Shown here: piece by piece, positions 19,544 through 27,199 of the stretch
Position numbering within the stretch: position 1 is the first letter of the stretch
How the letters are laid out: each line of letters opens with the position of its first letter
Origin: Amarolinea aalborgensis
Lineage (GTDB): Bacteria > Chloroflexota > Anaerolineae > SSC4 > Amarolineaceae
Length of the DNA: 64,000 nt
Direction: 5' to 3'
Assembly (NCBI RefSeq): GCF_900491745.1
Contig: NZ_UETR01000001.1
Location: forward strand, 186,001 to 250,000
Translations under genes and position numbers: made by a program
Notes under the pieces: generated by a model
The model's input: only the letters and a program-made list of their open reading frames with translations
Database searches by the model: none
What the model was told of the DNA's origin: nothing

Positions 19544-20218
19544 TTATGATTTGGCGTTCGATGCTTGAAGCACGGGTGCTTTGCGTGCAGCCAGGAGGGC
19601 TACCCATGCCGATAGCAGCCACGTCATGATGATCGTGTGCCATTGCATGAGCCATAAAGGTACGCTTGGATAGAAGAACGGGTATTCACCCAGGCCGTAA
19701 TCAACGAAATCGCTGAGCACAAACCAGGCCAGAGCCAGCAGCACATGCCGCCCCTCGGCGCGGAATTGAGTCAACAAGTAAATGCCTTGCGCGATCATGC
19801 CGATATGCGCCACGGTCATGACGACGCCTTCCAGGGTGAGAGAGGCGCCCAAACCCCAGTAGGCTAACCAGAAAGTCACCGTCCATACGCCGTATTTGAT
19901 GAGTCCGATGGCGGCGATGGTGTAAAACCAGTTCCACGCTTTGTGGCGGCGCAGGCCGAAAAAGGCAACCACAAAAAGAAAGGCAAAAAGCGGGCAATCG
20001 GGAATGAAGACCCAGAGAAGAGGCGATGGCGCGCCCATCCCATCCTTGCCATACAGGAAATGCGGGCCATACCAGTAGAGTGTGCCCGCAACGAAACCGA
20101 TCAGGTTCAAGATGATGATCGTCCAGGCAATGTCACGGCGCTGAAACAGGTCGAAAATCTGTCGCACAGGACGATGGACATTCAACATGACAGGTAGGTC
20201 CTCATCTTCATTTTTCAA
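19544..20218 (-). CDS. DUF1405 family membrane protein
   Basis: A 224-residue polytopic protein with about six or seven TM helices. The family-typical stretches are WTIIILNLIGFVAGTLYWYG and LLWVFIPDCPLFAFLFV, and further aromatic-rich helices follow. It resembles the Bacillus YpjA group. No molecular function is established for the family. It overlaps the upstream acyltransferase gene by four bases and ends six bases before the pccB start, so it belongs to this long minus-strand transcription unit. Confidence 0.8.
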   Translation of the reverse strand: MKNEDEDLPVMLNVHRPVRQIFDLFQRRDIAWTIIILNLIGFVAGTLYWYGPHFLYGKDGMGAPSPLLWVFIPDCPLFAFLFVVAFFGLRRHKAWNWFYTIAAIGLIKYGVWTVTFWLAYWGLGASLTLEGVVMTVAHIGMIAQGIYLLTQFRAEGRHVLLALAWFVLSDFVDYGLGEYPFFYPSVPLWLMQWHTIIMTWLLSAWVALLAARKAPVLQASNAKS

Positions 20219-20727
20219 TCTTCAGTCTCGCCCAGCAGTCGAATAGGCACGCCGCCCACGATTGCGCCGGGTGCAACGTCTTTGTTCACCAGGCTCATTG
20301 CGGAGACGACCGCGCCATCGCCAATGACGACGCCGGGCAGTATCGTACAGTTCGCGCCGATCACGACGTCACGCCCGATGACCACTGGGCCTTTGCGCCA
20401 TTGCCGACGCAGGTACTCATGCGCCAGGATCACGGTGTTGTAACCGATGATCGAGTTGGCGCCGATGGAGATTTCTTCGGGGAAGAAAATATCGAGCACA
20501 ACCGCAAGGGCCACCGAGGCGTCCTGCCCGACGGATATTCCAAGCGCCTGGTACATACGCCGCTTGACATTCAACCACGGCACATAGCGCGCCGTGTAGA
20601 TCACCAGCCAATTGCGCACCACCCGCCACAGGGGCGTCGTGCGATACAGATGCTGCAACGTATTCCGTTCGTCGGGCGACGGTCGAATTTGCAGGCGATC
20701 CTGGCGCCTGCTGCCCGGCTCTGCCAC
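20215..20727 (-). CDS. Hexapeptide-repeat acyltransferase
   Basis: A 170-residue left-handed beta-helix protein starting at GTG. The repeats are visible from about residue 75 (ISVGQDASVALAVVLD, ISIGANSIIGYNTVILAHE, VVIGRDVVIGANCTILPGVVIGDGAVVSAMSLV), ending in APGAIVGGVPIRLLG, as in maltose/galactoside O-acetyltransferase relatives. The His in ILAHEY is a candidate catalytic base. The acyl acceptor is unknown. It lies three bases after the oxidoreductase gene and overlaps the DUF1405 gene. Confidence 0.85.
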   Translation of the reverse strand: MAEPGSRRQDRLQIRPSPDERNTLQHLYRTTPLWRVVRNWLVIYTARYVPWLNVKRRMYQALGISVGQDASVALAVVLDIFFPEEISIGANSIIGYNTVILAHEYLRRQWRKGPVVIGRDVVIGANCTILPGVVIGDGAVVSAMSLVNKDVAPGAIVGGVPIRLLGETED

Positions 20728-20730
20728 GGC

Positions 20731-21768
20731 TTATCCGATCTCCACAACCAACTTGCCAAAGTGCTGGTCGGTCATCATGCGTTCCAGCGCCTGGGGATAG
20801 TCCCGCAGGGCGAAAACATGATCCACCGCCACCTTGATTTTGCCATCGAAGATCAAGGTCATGACCTTCGTGAAGTCAGCCTGGCTGCCCATGGTCGAGC
20901 CGATGATGTGCAGCTGGCGAGCAAACACGATATTGATGGGCGTCACGGCATTATAACCGGCCGTCCCTCCCACCGTCAACAGGCGGCCGCCGGCCCCCAG
21001 GCTGCGCAGGCTGTTGAGCCAGGTCGGCTCGCCTACGTTGTCCACCACCACATTGACGCCACGCTTGTTGGTCTTCGCCCACACCGCCTTGCCCCAGTTG
21101 GGTTGCGCGCTGCGGTCAACCACCCAATCTGCGCCCAGGCCCAACGCCGCCTGCGCCTTGTTGGCATCGCCGGCGACCACATAGACGCCGGCGCCGGCGA
21201 ATTTTGCCAATTGGATCGCCGCGGTGTTGACGCCGCCGCCCGCGCCGACGATCAGGACGGTTTCGCCAGGCTGCAGGTGGCCTTTGGTGAACAGCATCCG
21301 CCAGGCGGTGACATAGACCACCGGGGCGGCCGCGGCGGCCAGCATATCGGCATGATCCGGTATCGCCAGGAGATTGCGCGCCGGCACGCGGATGAACTCC
21401 GCGTAGTTGCCAGGGGCATGTTCGCCCAGCATGGCAAACTCGTCGCAGTAGGGATGGTCGCCGGCCACGCAGTGCGCGCACTTGCCGCACCACAAAGTCG
21501 GGTTGTACGTCACCCGTTGGCCCACCTGCCAGCCTTCGACGCGTTCACCGATCGCCGCAATCGTACCCGCGCCGTCTGAACCCAGGATGTGCGGCATCTT
21601 GAGCTGCAGGCCTGGCCAACCTTTACGCACGAAATGGTCGAGCCGGTTGAGCGCGGCATACTGCACTCGCACCAAGACATCGTCAGCCCCAAACTTGGGC
21701 ACGGCAATGTCCTCGCGGATCTGAAGGACCTCCGGGCCGCCGTGCTCGAAGAAAACAACCGCTTTCAT
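20731..21768 (-). CDS. Zinc-type alcohol dehydrogenase family (MDR) oxidoreductase
   Basis: NAD(P)-dependent medium-chain dehydrogenase. The 345-residue product from ATG 21768 begins MKAVVFFEHGGPEVL; ATG 21780 and TTG 21789 are possible longer starts. Structural zinc ligands appear in WCGKCAHCVAGDHPYCDEF, and the nucleotide-binding motif is VLIVGAGGGVNTAAIQLAK. The usual catalytic Cys/His-Glu zinc site is altered (NRLDHFVRKG, LGSDGAGTI), as in quinone-oxidoreductase or enoyl-reductase-like members. The substrate is unknown. An 17-bp gap separates it from the acyl-CoA dehydrogenase gene, consistent with a role in acyl-CoA metabolism. Confidence 0.85.
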   Translation of the reverse strand: MKAVVFFEHGGPEVLQIREDIAVPKFGADDVLVRVQYAALNRLDHFVRKGWPGLQLKMPHILGSDGAGTIAAIGERVEGWQVGQRVTYNPTLWCGKCAHCVAGDHPYCDEFAMLGEHAPGNYAEFIRVPARNLLAIPDHADMLAAAAAPVVYVTAWRMLFTKGHLQPGETVLIVGAGGGVNTAAIQLAKFAGAGVYVVAGDANKAQAALGLGADWVVDRSAQPNWGKAVWAKTNKRGVNVVVDNVGEPTWLNSLRSLGAGGRLLTVGGTAGYNAVTPINIVFARQLHIIGSTMGSQADFTKVMTLIFDGKIKVAVDHVFALRDYPQALERMMTDQHFGKLVVEIG

Positions 21769-21785
21769 CCTGTCACCCATGCCGC

Positions 21786-22949
21786 TCAACGCAATCCCAG
21801 TTCCTGGCGCGCAATCACCAGCCGTTGCACTTCGCTGGTGCCTTCGTATATTTCGGTGATCTTGGCGTCGCGGAAATAACGCTCAAGCGGCAGTTCCTTG
21901 CTGTAACCCATGCCGCCGTGAATCTGGATGGCCTGGTGCGTGACGAACATGGCCGTCTCGCTGGCGTGCAGCTTGGCTATCGCGGCTTCGAGCGTGTAAC
22001 GTCCGCCGGTCTCTTTGGTAGCCATCTTTGCCAACGCGGCGTTGTAGATGAGCAGGCGGCTGGCTTCGATGCGGGTCTTCATGTCGGCGATTTTCCATTG
22101 GATCCCCTGGAATTCGCCGATCGCGCGGCCAAAGGCGTGGCGCTCCTGGGCATACAGCACGCTGGCCTCGTACGCAGCTTCAGCGACGCCCAGCGCCTGC
22201 GAAGCAATGCCGATACGGCCAGCATCGAGCACCGTCATGGCGATCTTGAAGCCCTGGCCCGGTTGCCCGATCATGTTTTCGGCTGGACACTGATAATCCT
22301 CGAAGATCAACTCTGAAGTGGCGCTGGCGCGAATGCCCAGCTTGGGTTCCACCTTGCCCCGAATGAACCCAGGGCGATCGGTTTCAATCGCGAACGCAGA
22401 AATACCGTTGTGCCGTTTCGCTGGCTCCGTCATGGTGAAGAGGACCACATAATCAGCCACCGGCCCGCTCGTTACCCACGATTTCCGGCCATTGATGGTG
22501 TAATAGCTGCCATCCGCGCTGCGCACCGCGCGACTGCTCATGCTGCCCGCATCGGATCCGGACATCGGCTCGGTCAGCGAATAAGCGCCAATGGCTTGCC
22601 CGCTGGCAATGGGCATCAGGAATTTTTGTTTCTGCGCCTCGGTGCCAAATTTGAGCAAGCCGTGGCAGTAGAGGGAATTATTGACCGAGAGGATGGTGCT
22701 GGTGGCGACGTCGGCCTTGGCCACTTCTTCAATCGCCAATACGTAGGCGAGGGTATCCAGCCCGGCGCCGCCGTATTCTTCGGGCACCTCGATTCCCATC
22801 AGGCCCAAGGCGCCCATCTTCTTGACAATCTCAAAGGGGAATTCGCCAGTTTCATCGAAGTGGGCCGCCACAGGCGCGATTTCCTTCTGCGCAAAGTCGC
22901 GTGCCACATCACGAATCATCCGTTGCTCGTCATTGAGCCTTAAGTCCAT
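21786..22949 (-). CDS. Acyl-CoA dehydrogenase
   Basis: FAD enzyme that introduces the alpha-beta double bond in an acyl-CoA. The 387-residue protein has the full family layout: LNDEQRMIRDVARDFAQKEIAP, YSLTEPMSGSDAGSM, the central KSWVTSGPVADYVVLFT, and near the C-terminus IYEGTSEVQRLVIAR, where the Glu is the short/medium-chain catalytic base. Chain length specificity (butyryl versus branched) cannot be fixed from sequence alone. It is the first gene of a minus-strand series that continues into the carboxylase operon. Confidence 0.94.
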   Translation of the reverse strand: MDLRLNDEQRMIRDVARDFAQKEIAPVAAHFDETGEFPFEIVKKMGALGLMGIEVPEEYGGAGLDTLAYVLAIEEVAKADVATSTILSVNNSLYCHGLLKFGTEAQKQKFLMPIASGQAIGAYSLTEPMSGSDAGSMSSRAVRSADGSYYTINGRKSWVTSGPVADYVVLFTMTEPAKRHNGISAFAIETDRPGFIRGKVEPKLGIRASATSELIFEDYQCPAENMIGQPGQGFKIAMTVLDAGRIGIASQALGVAEAAYEASVLYAQERHAFGRAIGEFQGIQWKIADMKTRIEASRLLIYNAALAKMATKETGGRYTLEAAIAKLHASETAMFVTHQAIQIHGGMGYSKELPLERYFRDAKITEIYEGTSEVQRLVIARQELGLR

Positions 22950-23072
22950 CTATGACCTCCATGCGTGCGGGCCACGGACTAGCCCGTGCCCCGTTCGTAT
23001 CGGCAACCTGCGGAAGGCTTGCAGGCGAATGAACTGCCGCAGCAGTACCTGACTCACATCACATCAAATGAA

Positions 23073-23366
23073 CTAACCGCCCGTGATCACAACCCCTAGA
23101 ACGGCCCACAGCATCCCGCAGCCCAGGAAGACGCCAAGCAGCAAGGGAATTGCAACCAGCGTGGCGATGAGGTTCCCGACCAGCCTGCCGGCGGCGCGTG
23201 ACAAGACGAACGCCAGGCCAAGACTGATCACAAGCGTGAGGACGCCGGCCAGAAGTTGAGCAACCCAGGGGGTTGTTTCCAGCAGGGCTGCCAGTAAATA
23301 GAGAACAGCCGCGCCAACGATCAAACCACAGCCGGCGCTCAACAGGGCAATGCCTAATCGTTTCAA
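23073..23366 (-). CDS. Small hydrophobic membrane protein
   Basis: A 97-residue protein with three hydrophobic helices (IALLSAGCGLIVGAAVLYLLA, LAGVLTLVISLGLAFVL, LIATLVAIPLLLGVFLGCG). It starts with MKRLG behind a GAGGAAG-type site. I do not recognise the family. It is a single gene upstream of the acyl-CoA dehydrogenase series, 123 bp away. Confidence 0.6.
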   Translation of the reverse strand: MKRLGIALLSAGCGLIVGAAVLYLLAALLETTPWVAQLLAGVLTLVISLGLAFVLSRAAGRLVGNLIATLVAIPLLLGVFLGCGMLWAVLGVVITGG

Positions 23367-23473
23367 ACCGATCTTCCTCTCGCACGATCGTAAGGTAGTT
23401 TCATTTTACACTATCTGAGGCAAAACCACAAGGCAAATTGACGAAAAAAGGCAATACGTGTCGCCTCGCGGCG

Positions 23474-23974
23474 TCAGGGGATTGCTGATGGGTTCAACAC
23501 CGCCAGCAAGCGATCATAGGTGACCTGCAGGGACTCTGGGATGACGCGCGTTCCCCCCGTGACGGTCATGTAATTCGTATCAGCGCCCCAGCGCGGCACA
23601 ATATGCATGTGGATGTGCTCAGCCACGCCTGCGCCAGCCACTGCTCCCAGGTTGATGCCCAGGTTGAAACCGTGCGGCTTGAGCGCTTCACGCAGCGCAG
23701 CCAACGCCTGGTTGGCAATCATCATCATCTCCGTCAACGTTTCAGTCGGCAAATCTTCCAAGCTAGGCTTGTGAACATACGGCGCAATGAGCAAGTGCCC
23801 GTTGTTGTAAGGATACAGATTCATCATGAGATAGTTGTGGCGGCCGCGCAACAGAATCAACTCGTCTCGGTCCTGGGCGCCGGCAGCTTTGTCACAAAAG
23901 ACGCAGCCAATCACCGGTTGCTGGGAATGACTTCGAACGTAGCTCATGCGCCAGGGTGCCCACAGGATTGACAT
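23474..23974 (-). CDS. HIT family nucleotide-binding protein
   Basis: A 166-residue histidine-triad protein beginning MSILWAPWRMSYV, a start typical of Ap4A-phosphorylase-like HIT proteins. CVFC near residue 29 resembles a zinc site. GRHNYLMMNLYPYNNGHLLI and the active-site triad HIHMHIVPRWGAD are present. Members hydrolyse or phosphorolyse dinucleoside polyphosphates or AMP conjugates. Longer upstream readings are not credible because they run through the promoter at 24024-24052. Confidence 0.9.
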   Translation of the reverse strand: MSILWAPWRMSYVRSHSQQPVIGCVFCDKAAGAQDRDELILLRGRHNYLMMNLYPYNNGHLLIAPYVHKPSLEDLPTETLTEMMMIANQALAALREALKPHGFNLGINLGAVAGAGVAEHIHMHIVPRWGADTNYMTVTGGTRVIPESLQVTYDRLLAVLNPSAIP

Positions 23975-24023
23975 AGTCGCTACCTTTGTCGGATGATAAA
24001 TTGAAGCGATTGGGTACCCTTTC

Positions 24024-24052
24024 AGTGTACCAGATGTGCCGCGCAGCGTCAA
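24024..24052 (-). promoter_or_regulatory. Promoter of the HIT gene
   Basis: On the minus strand TTGACG, 17-nt spacer, TACACT, about 50 bp upstream of the HIT start codon. It supports the short N-terminus chosen for that gene. Confidence 0.7.
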
Positions 24053-24193
24053 TTTGGCATCGTGAGACTGGCAGATCACCTGGCCGCTTGCCAAATACGG
24101 GCTTTCTCTGTGAAGGCTTCCTGGCAGTCTCCACATCTTCAGGCGTTTGCGGAAGCTACCTTCCTTGACCTGGGCCCATAATCGGTGTATCGT

Positions 24194-25045
24194 ATGCGCA
24201 TGACCATAGAGTCGCACACAGATCATGATGATCTGACCCATGCCTTGACGACAGGCTCCGGCGTGGCGCTGACCACGCGCTTTCTCGGCCATCCGCTGCG
24301 CTATCTGCCGGTGATTGCTTCCACCCAACCCGTGGTGCACATGGCCGCGCAAGAAGGCGCCCACGAGGGGTTGGTTGTGTTGACTGATGAACAGACAGCC
24401 GGCAAGGGGCGTTTGGGGCGCACCTGGCAGGCCCCGTTTGGCTCCAGCCTGCTCCTTTCGATGCTCTTCAGGCCCAATCTCCACCCCCAGCAGGGCGGCC
24501 GCTTGACGATGTGCGTTGGCCTGGGCGCGGCGACGGCCATCGAAGAGATGACCGGGCTGTCTATCCAGTTGAAATGGCCGAACGACCTCCTGCTGCATGG
24601 CAGGAAATTGGCCGGGGTTTTGACCGAAACCCAGTTGGACGGCGACCGCATGACCTACGCTGTCGTCGGCCTGGGATTGAACGTTAATCTCACACGACCG
24701 CCGGATGACGAGCTGGCGGCAACGGCCACGAGCCTTTCCCAGGCGATGGGCCGCAGCATCAGCCGTCTGGCGCTCTTACAGGCCATCTTGCGCCACGTCG
24801 AAGCGCATTACGAACGTTTGCAGGCCGGACATTCGCCCTATGCGGCGTGGTCGCAGCGCATGGCATACCAGGGACAAAGGGTGCAGGTAACACTCCCTCA
24901 CATGGTGCTGACCGGTACGGTGACCGGGGCCAATCCTGACGGGGCGCTGCTCATCCAAGACGATCACGGCGCGCCCTACACCGTGTGGGCCGGGGATGTG
25001 ACGTTACTCGATCGGGCGCCGTCAACCCACAGGGATTTCCAATGA
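24194..25045 (+). CDS. birA: Biotin--[acetyl-CoA-carboxylase] ligase
   Basis: Activates biotin as biotinyl-AMP and attaches it to the lysine of the carrier protein. The 283-residue protein has the BPL core STQPVVHMAAQEGA, DEQTAGKGRLGRTWQAPFGSSLLLS (the family GRGRxGR-like loop), LKWPNDLLLHGRKLAGVLTE and VVGLGLNVN. A C-terminal SH3-like domain (GQRVQVTLPHMVLTGTVTGAN) follows. No N-terminal helix-turn-helix is present, so it is a class I ligase without repressor function. GTG 24185 and ATG 24200 are alternative starts. The likely substrate is the carrier at 15.3 kb. Confidence 0.92.
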   Translation: MRMTIESHTDHDDLTHALTTGSGVALTTRFLGHPLRYLPVIASTQPVVHMAAQEGAHEGLVVLTDEQTAGKGRLGRTWQAPFGSSLLLSMLFRPNLHPQQGGRLTMCVGLGAATAIEEMTGLSIQLKWPNDLLLHGRKLAGVLTETQLDGDRMTYAVVGLGLNVNLTRPPDDELAATATSLSQAMGRSISRLALLQAILRHVEAHYERLQAGHSPYAAWSQRMAYQGQRVQVTLPHMVLTGTVTGANPDGALLIQDDHGAPYTVWAGDVTLLDRAPSTHRDFQ

Positions 25046-26349
25046 GTATTCAATTCGATTGGCATGACGCCGAAGACGAACGGTGGGACCGCGACGAGCA
25101 TGATCACCGTGCGGCGAAGCACGATTGGCGACCTCCAGACGCCCAAGAGCAAAGCGCACGCGTGGCTCCTACCCCGGCTCAAAAGCCGAAAGGGCGTCAG
25201 GTCGCTTCGCAGCGCACGACGCATTGGGAAACAATGCGTGTGGTGCGCTACCTGGGCCTGGGCGTCCTGATCGGCACGGTCATTAGCATTGGCGTGATTT
25301 ACGCCCTGGCGCTTCGTAACCGCGCGGCCGCGCGCGCCGATTTGCAGGCCGTTATTACCGTCGAAGCCAACGCGCTGGCAGCTGGCGATGCGGAGATCTT
25401 CCTCGCGTTCCAGGACGACACCGACGCGGCCTGGCAGAATCTGCAAAAGACGCAGCTCGATCAACTGCGCCGCAGCGCGGTCAGCGCCACGTTGACCCTG
25501 GACGATTTCATCCTGACGGGCGATGTCGCCTGGGCCACGGTGCAGTACCAACAAGAGGGTGTGGACTATCAGCGCGTCCAATTCTACCGCCTGGTGGACG
25601 GTCATTGGAAACGCACCGCGCCTGACACCGCGTATTGGGGCGAGGAGAAAAGCCTGGAAACGCGGCACATGCGCTTCTTCTACCGTCAAAAAGACGAAGC
25701 GTTGGTGCAAGCCCTGAGTCAGGTGGCCGAGGACTTCTACAGCCGGACGCATCTTGATTTCAACGTGGGCGCCAGCCCGCAGCTTGAGTTCTACTTGGAT
25801 CCCGAAACACAGCCGGTGCAGGCGCGCTTCAATGAGGGGCGCTTCCACATCTCCTCCCCGCAGTTGACCGGCATGCGGCGCGATGGTCAACTCCCCGCGG
25901 AACTGGTGGAAACCGTAGCCTATGATATCAGCCTGCGGCTGGCGATGGAGAAGTCAGGCCTCTTCTTGCGCTCACGCAATTTTGCGAATGGCAACTGGGT
26001 CCTGCTGCAGGGTATCGTCTTCTGGCAACTTCAGCGCCTGGCGCCCGACAACAGCGCGACGCAAAGCCTGGTCGCACAGTTCAAAACGATAGCCTCGCAA
26101 GGACAGTTCTTACCGATCAGTTCACTGTGGCCCCCTTTCCGCTTCAGCAGCCTCGAACGCACGTCCATTGCGCTGGCCGAATCGTATAACGTCGTCACCT
26201 ATCTGGCAGACAGCACGGACCCAGGGCGCATTCCGGTCCTTCTGCGCGCGCTGGGCGACGGCCTGTCCGCCGCGGAGACCATGGCGCGGCTCGGTCTCAA
26301 CCTGCGCAGTTTCGAACAGCAGTGGCGTTCGTATGCGTTGGCGCCCTGA
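25042..26349 (+). CDS. Membrane-anchored protein with a peptidase-MA-like region lacking HExxH
   Basis: A 435-residue protein that overlaps birA by four bases (ATGA). An acidic, charged cytoplasmic segment (1-75) leads to one TM helix (YLGLGVLIGTVISIGVIYALAL) and a large extracytoplasmic part. The middle (RHMRFFYRQKDEAL onward) resembles the start of gluzincin 'peptidase MA' domains. The place where HExxH would sit reads ETVAYDISLRLAM, so it has no zinc site and is probably not a protease. A late segment (SYNVVTYLADST... LLRALGDGLSAAETMARLGL) fits that fold. Function unknown. Confidence 0.7.
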   Translation: MSIQFDWHDAEDERWDRDEHDHRAAKHDWRPPDAQEQSARVAPTPAQKPKGRQVASQRTTHWETMRVVRYLGLGVLIGTVISIGVIYALALRNRAAARADLQAVITVEANALAAGDAEIFLAFQDDTDAAWQNLQKTQLDQLRRSAVSATLTLDDFILTGDVAWATVQYQQEGVDYQRVQFYRLVDGHWKRTAPDTAYWGEEKSLETRHMRFFYRQKDEALVQALSQVAEDFYSRTHLDFNVGASPQLEFYLDPETQPVQARFNEGRFHISSPQLTGMRRDGQLPAELVETVAYDISLRLAMEKSGLFLRSRNFANGNWVLLQGIVFWQLQRLAPDNSATQSLVAQFKTIASQGQFLPISSLWPPFRFSSLERTSIALAESYNVVTYLADSTDPGRIPVLLRALGDGLSAAETMARLGLNLRSFEQQWRSYALAP

Positions 26350-26366
26350 CAATCATCTGCTATAAT
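26338..26366 (+). promoter_or_regulatory. Promoter upstream of the Thr/Pro-rich protein gene
   Basis: TTGGCG, 17-nt spacer, perfect TATAAT. It overlaps the end of the preceding gene and drives the pair at 26462-28747. Confidence 0.7.
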
Positions 26367-26461
26367 GTCACCTGCTGACATCGTCTGCAAGCGGGTGCGC
26401 ATGACACCGGTTTCGTTAGGCGGGAAAGTGGAGTTCTCGCTTGCCGTGTAGATTGCGCACG

Positions 26462-27193
26462 ATGGTGGGGGTTGAGAAAAGAGACCGGGTGATTCGATTT
26501 TTCGCTGCCTGTTACCGGCGTCTTGCTGCGCACGCGGCGACGTCACCCGCTGCGCGCCCCCGCCATGACCAAACAAACGGCGGCCACGTCCTGTTGTGGT
26601 TGGCCCTGGCTTCATTGGCCATCGGCCTGCATCTCGAAGCCAGCCAGGCCTCACCGGCGCCTTTTCAGTCCAATTCTACCAACCCCACCGCCACTCCCAC
26701 GCCCACGATCACACCGACGTGGACGCCATCGTTTACACCGGCCGCGGTGACTGACACACCAACCCCCTTCAACACGCTGCCGCCCCCCACCTTTACGCCG
26801 CGGCCCTCGCCAACCACACCCGCGCCTTTTTCGCCGACGCCAACCGACACCCCTCTGCTGCCGGCAGCCACGCCTTCTGAGACGCCAACCCCGTCTGCGC
26901 TCACCGACACGCCCACCGCGCCCGCGCTGACCGACACGCCCACCCCCGGCGCGCCCTTGCCGCCGACCGCGACGCCGACGCCGCCCGTTCCTTCTTCGCT
27001 GCCGCCCCCGCCGCCGCCGATTGAAAGCCCCGTCGTGCTGCCGGCCGGCGCCACGCCAACGGCTGAAACGGGGCCCTTTGGGCAGACTGTGATCCAGGCG
27101 CTGAGCTTCATCTGGCTTGGCTGCGGCATCCTCTTCATGCTGGCAATCGGCGCCGGCCTCTTCTTCTGGCTGCGTCGCCGGCCAGGGGAGTAG
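26462..27193 (+). CDS. Thr/Pro-rich surface protein with C-terminal TM helix
   Basis: A 243-residue protein, function unknown. Start uncertain: ATG 26462 is preferred to the upstream TTG, and GTG starts a few codons later are possible. An N-terminal hydrophobic segment (GGHVLLWLALASLAIGLHL) precedes about 125 residues made almost only of T, P, S and A. A C-terminal TM helix (FIWLGCGILFMLAIGAGLFFWL) and RRRPGE tail follow. The arrangement suggests an extended wall-spanning stalk. No sortase LPxTG motif is seen. The next gene starts 6 bp downstream. Confidence 0.6.
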   Translation: MVGVEKRDRVIRFFAACYRRLAAHAATSPAARPRHDQTNGGHVLLWLALASLAIGLHLEASQASPAPFQSNSTNPTATPTPTITPTWTPSFTPAAVTDTPTPFNTLPPPTFTPRPSPTTPAPFSPTPTDTPLLPAATPSETPTPSALTDTPTAPALTDTPTPGAPLPPTATPTPPVPSSLPPPPPPIESPVVLPAGATPTAETGPFGQTVIQALSFIWLGCGILFMLAIGAGLFFWLRRRPGE

Positions 27194-27199
27194 GTTGGC

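Noticed and set aside
23474..24598. 374-codon version of the HIT protein
   Set aside because: The upstream part runs through a good promoter and antisense of birA; the HIT family start MSILWAPWRMSYV is at 23974.
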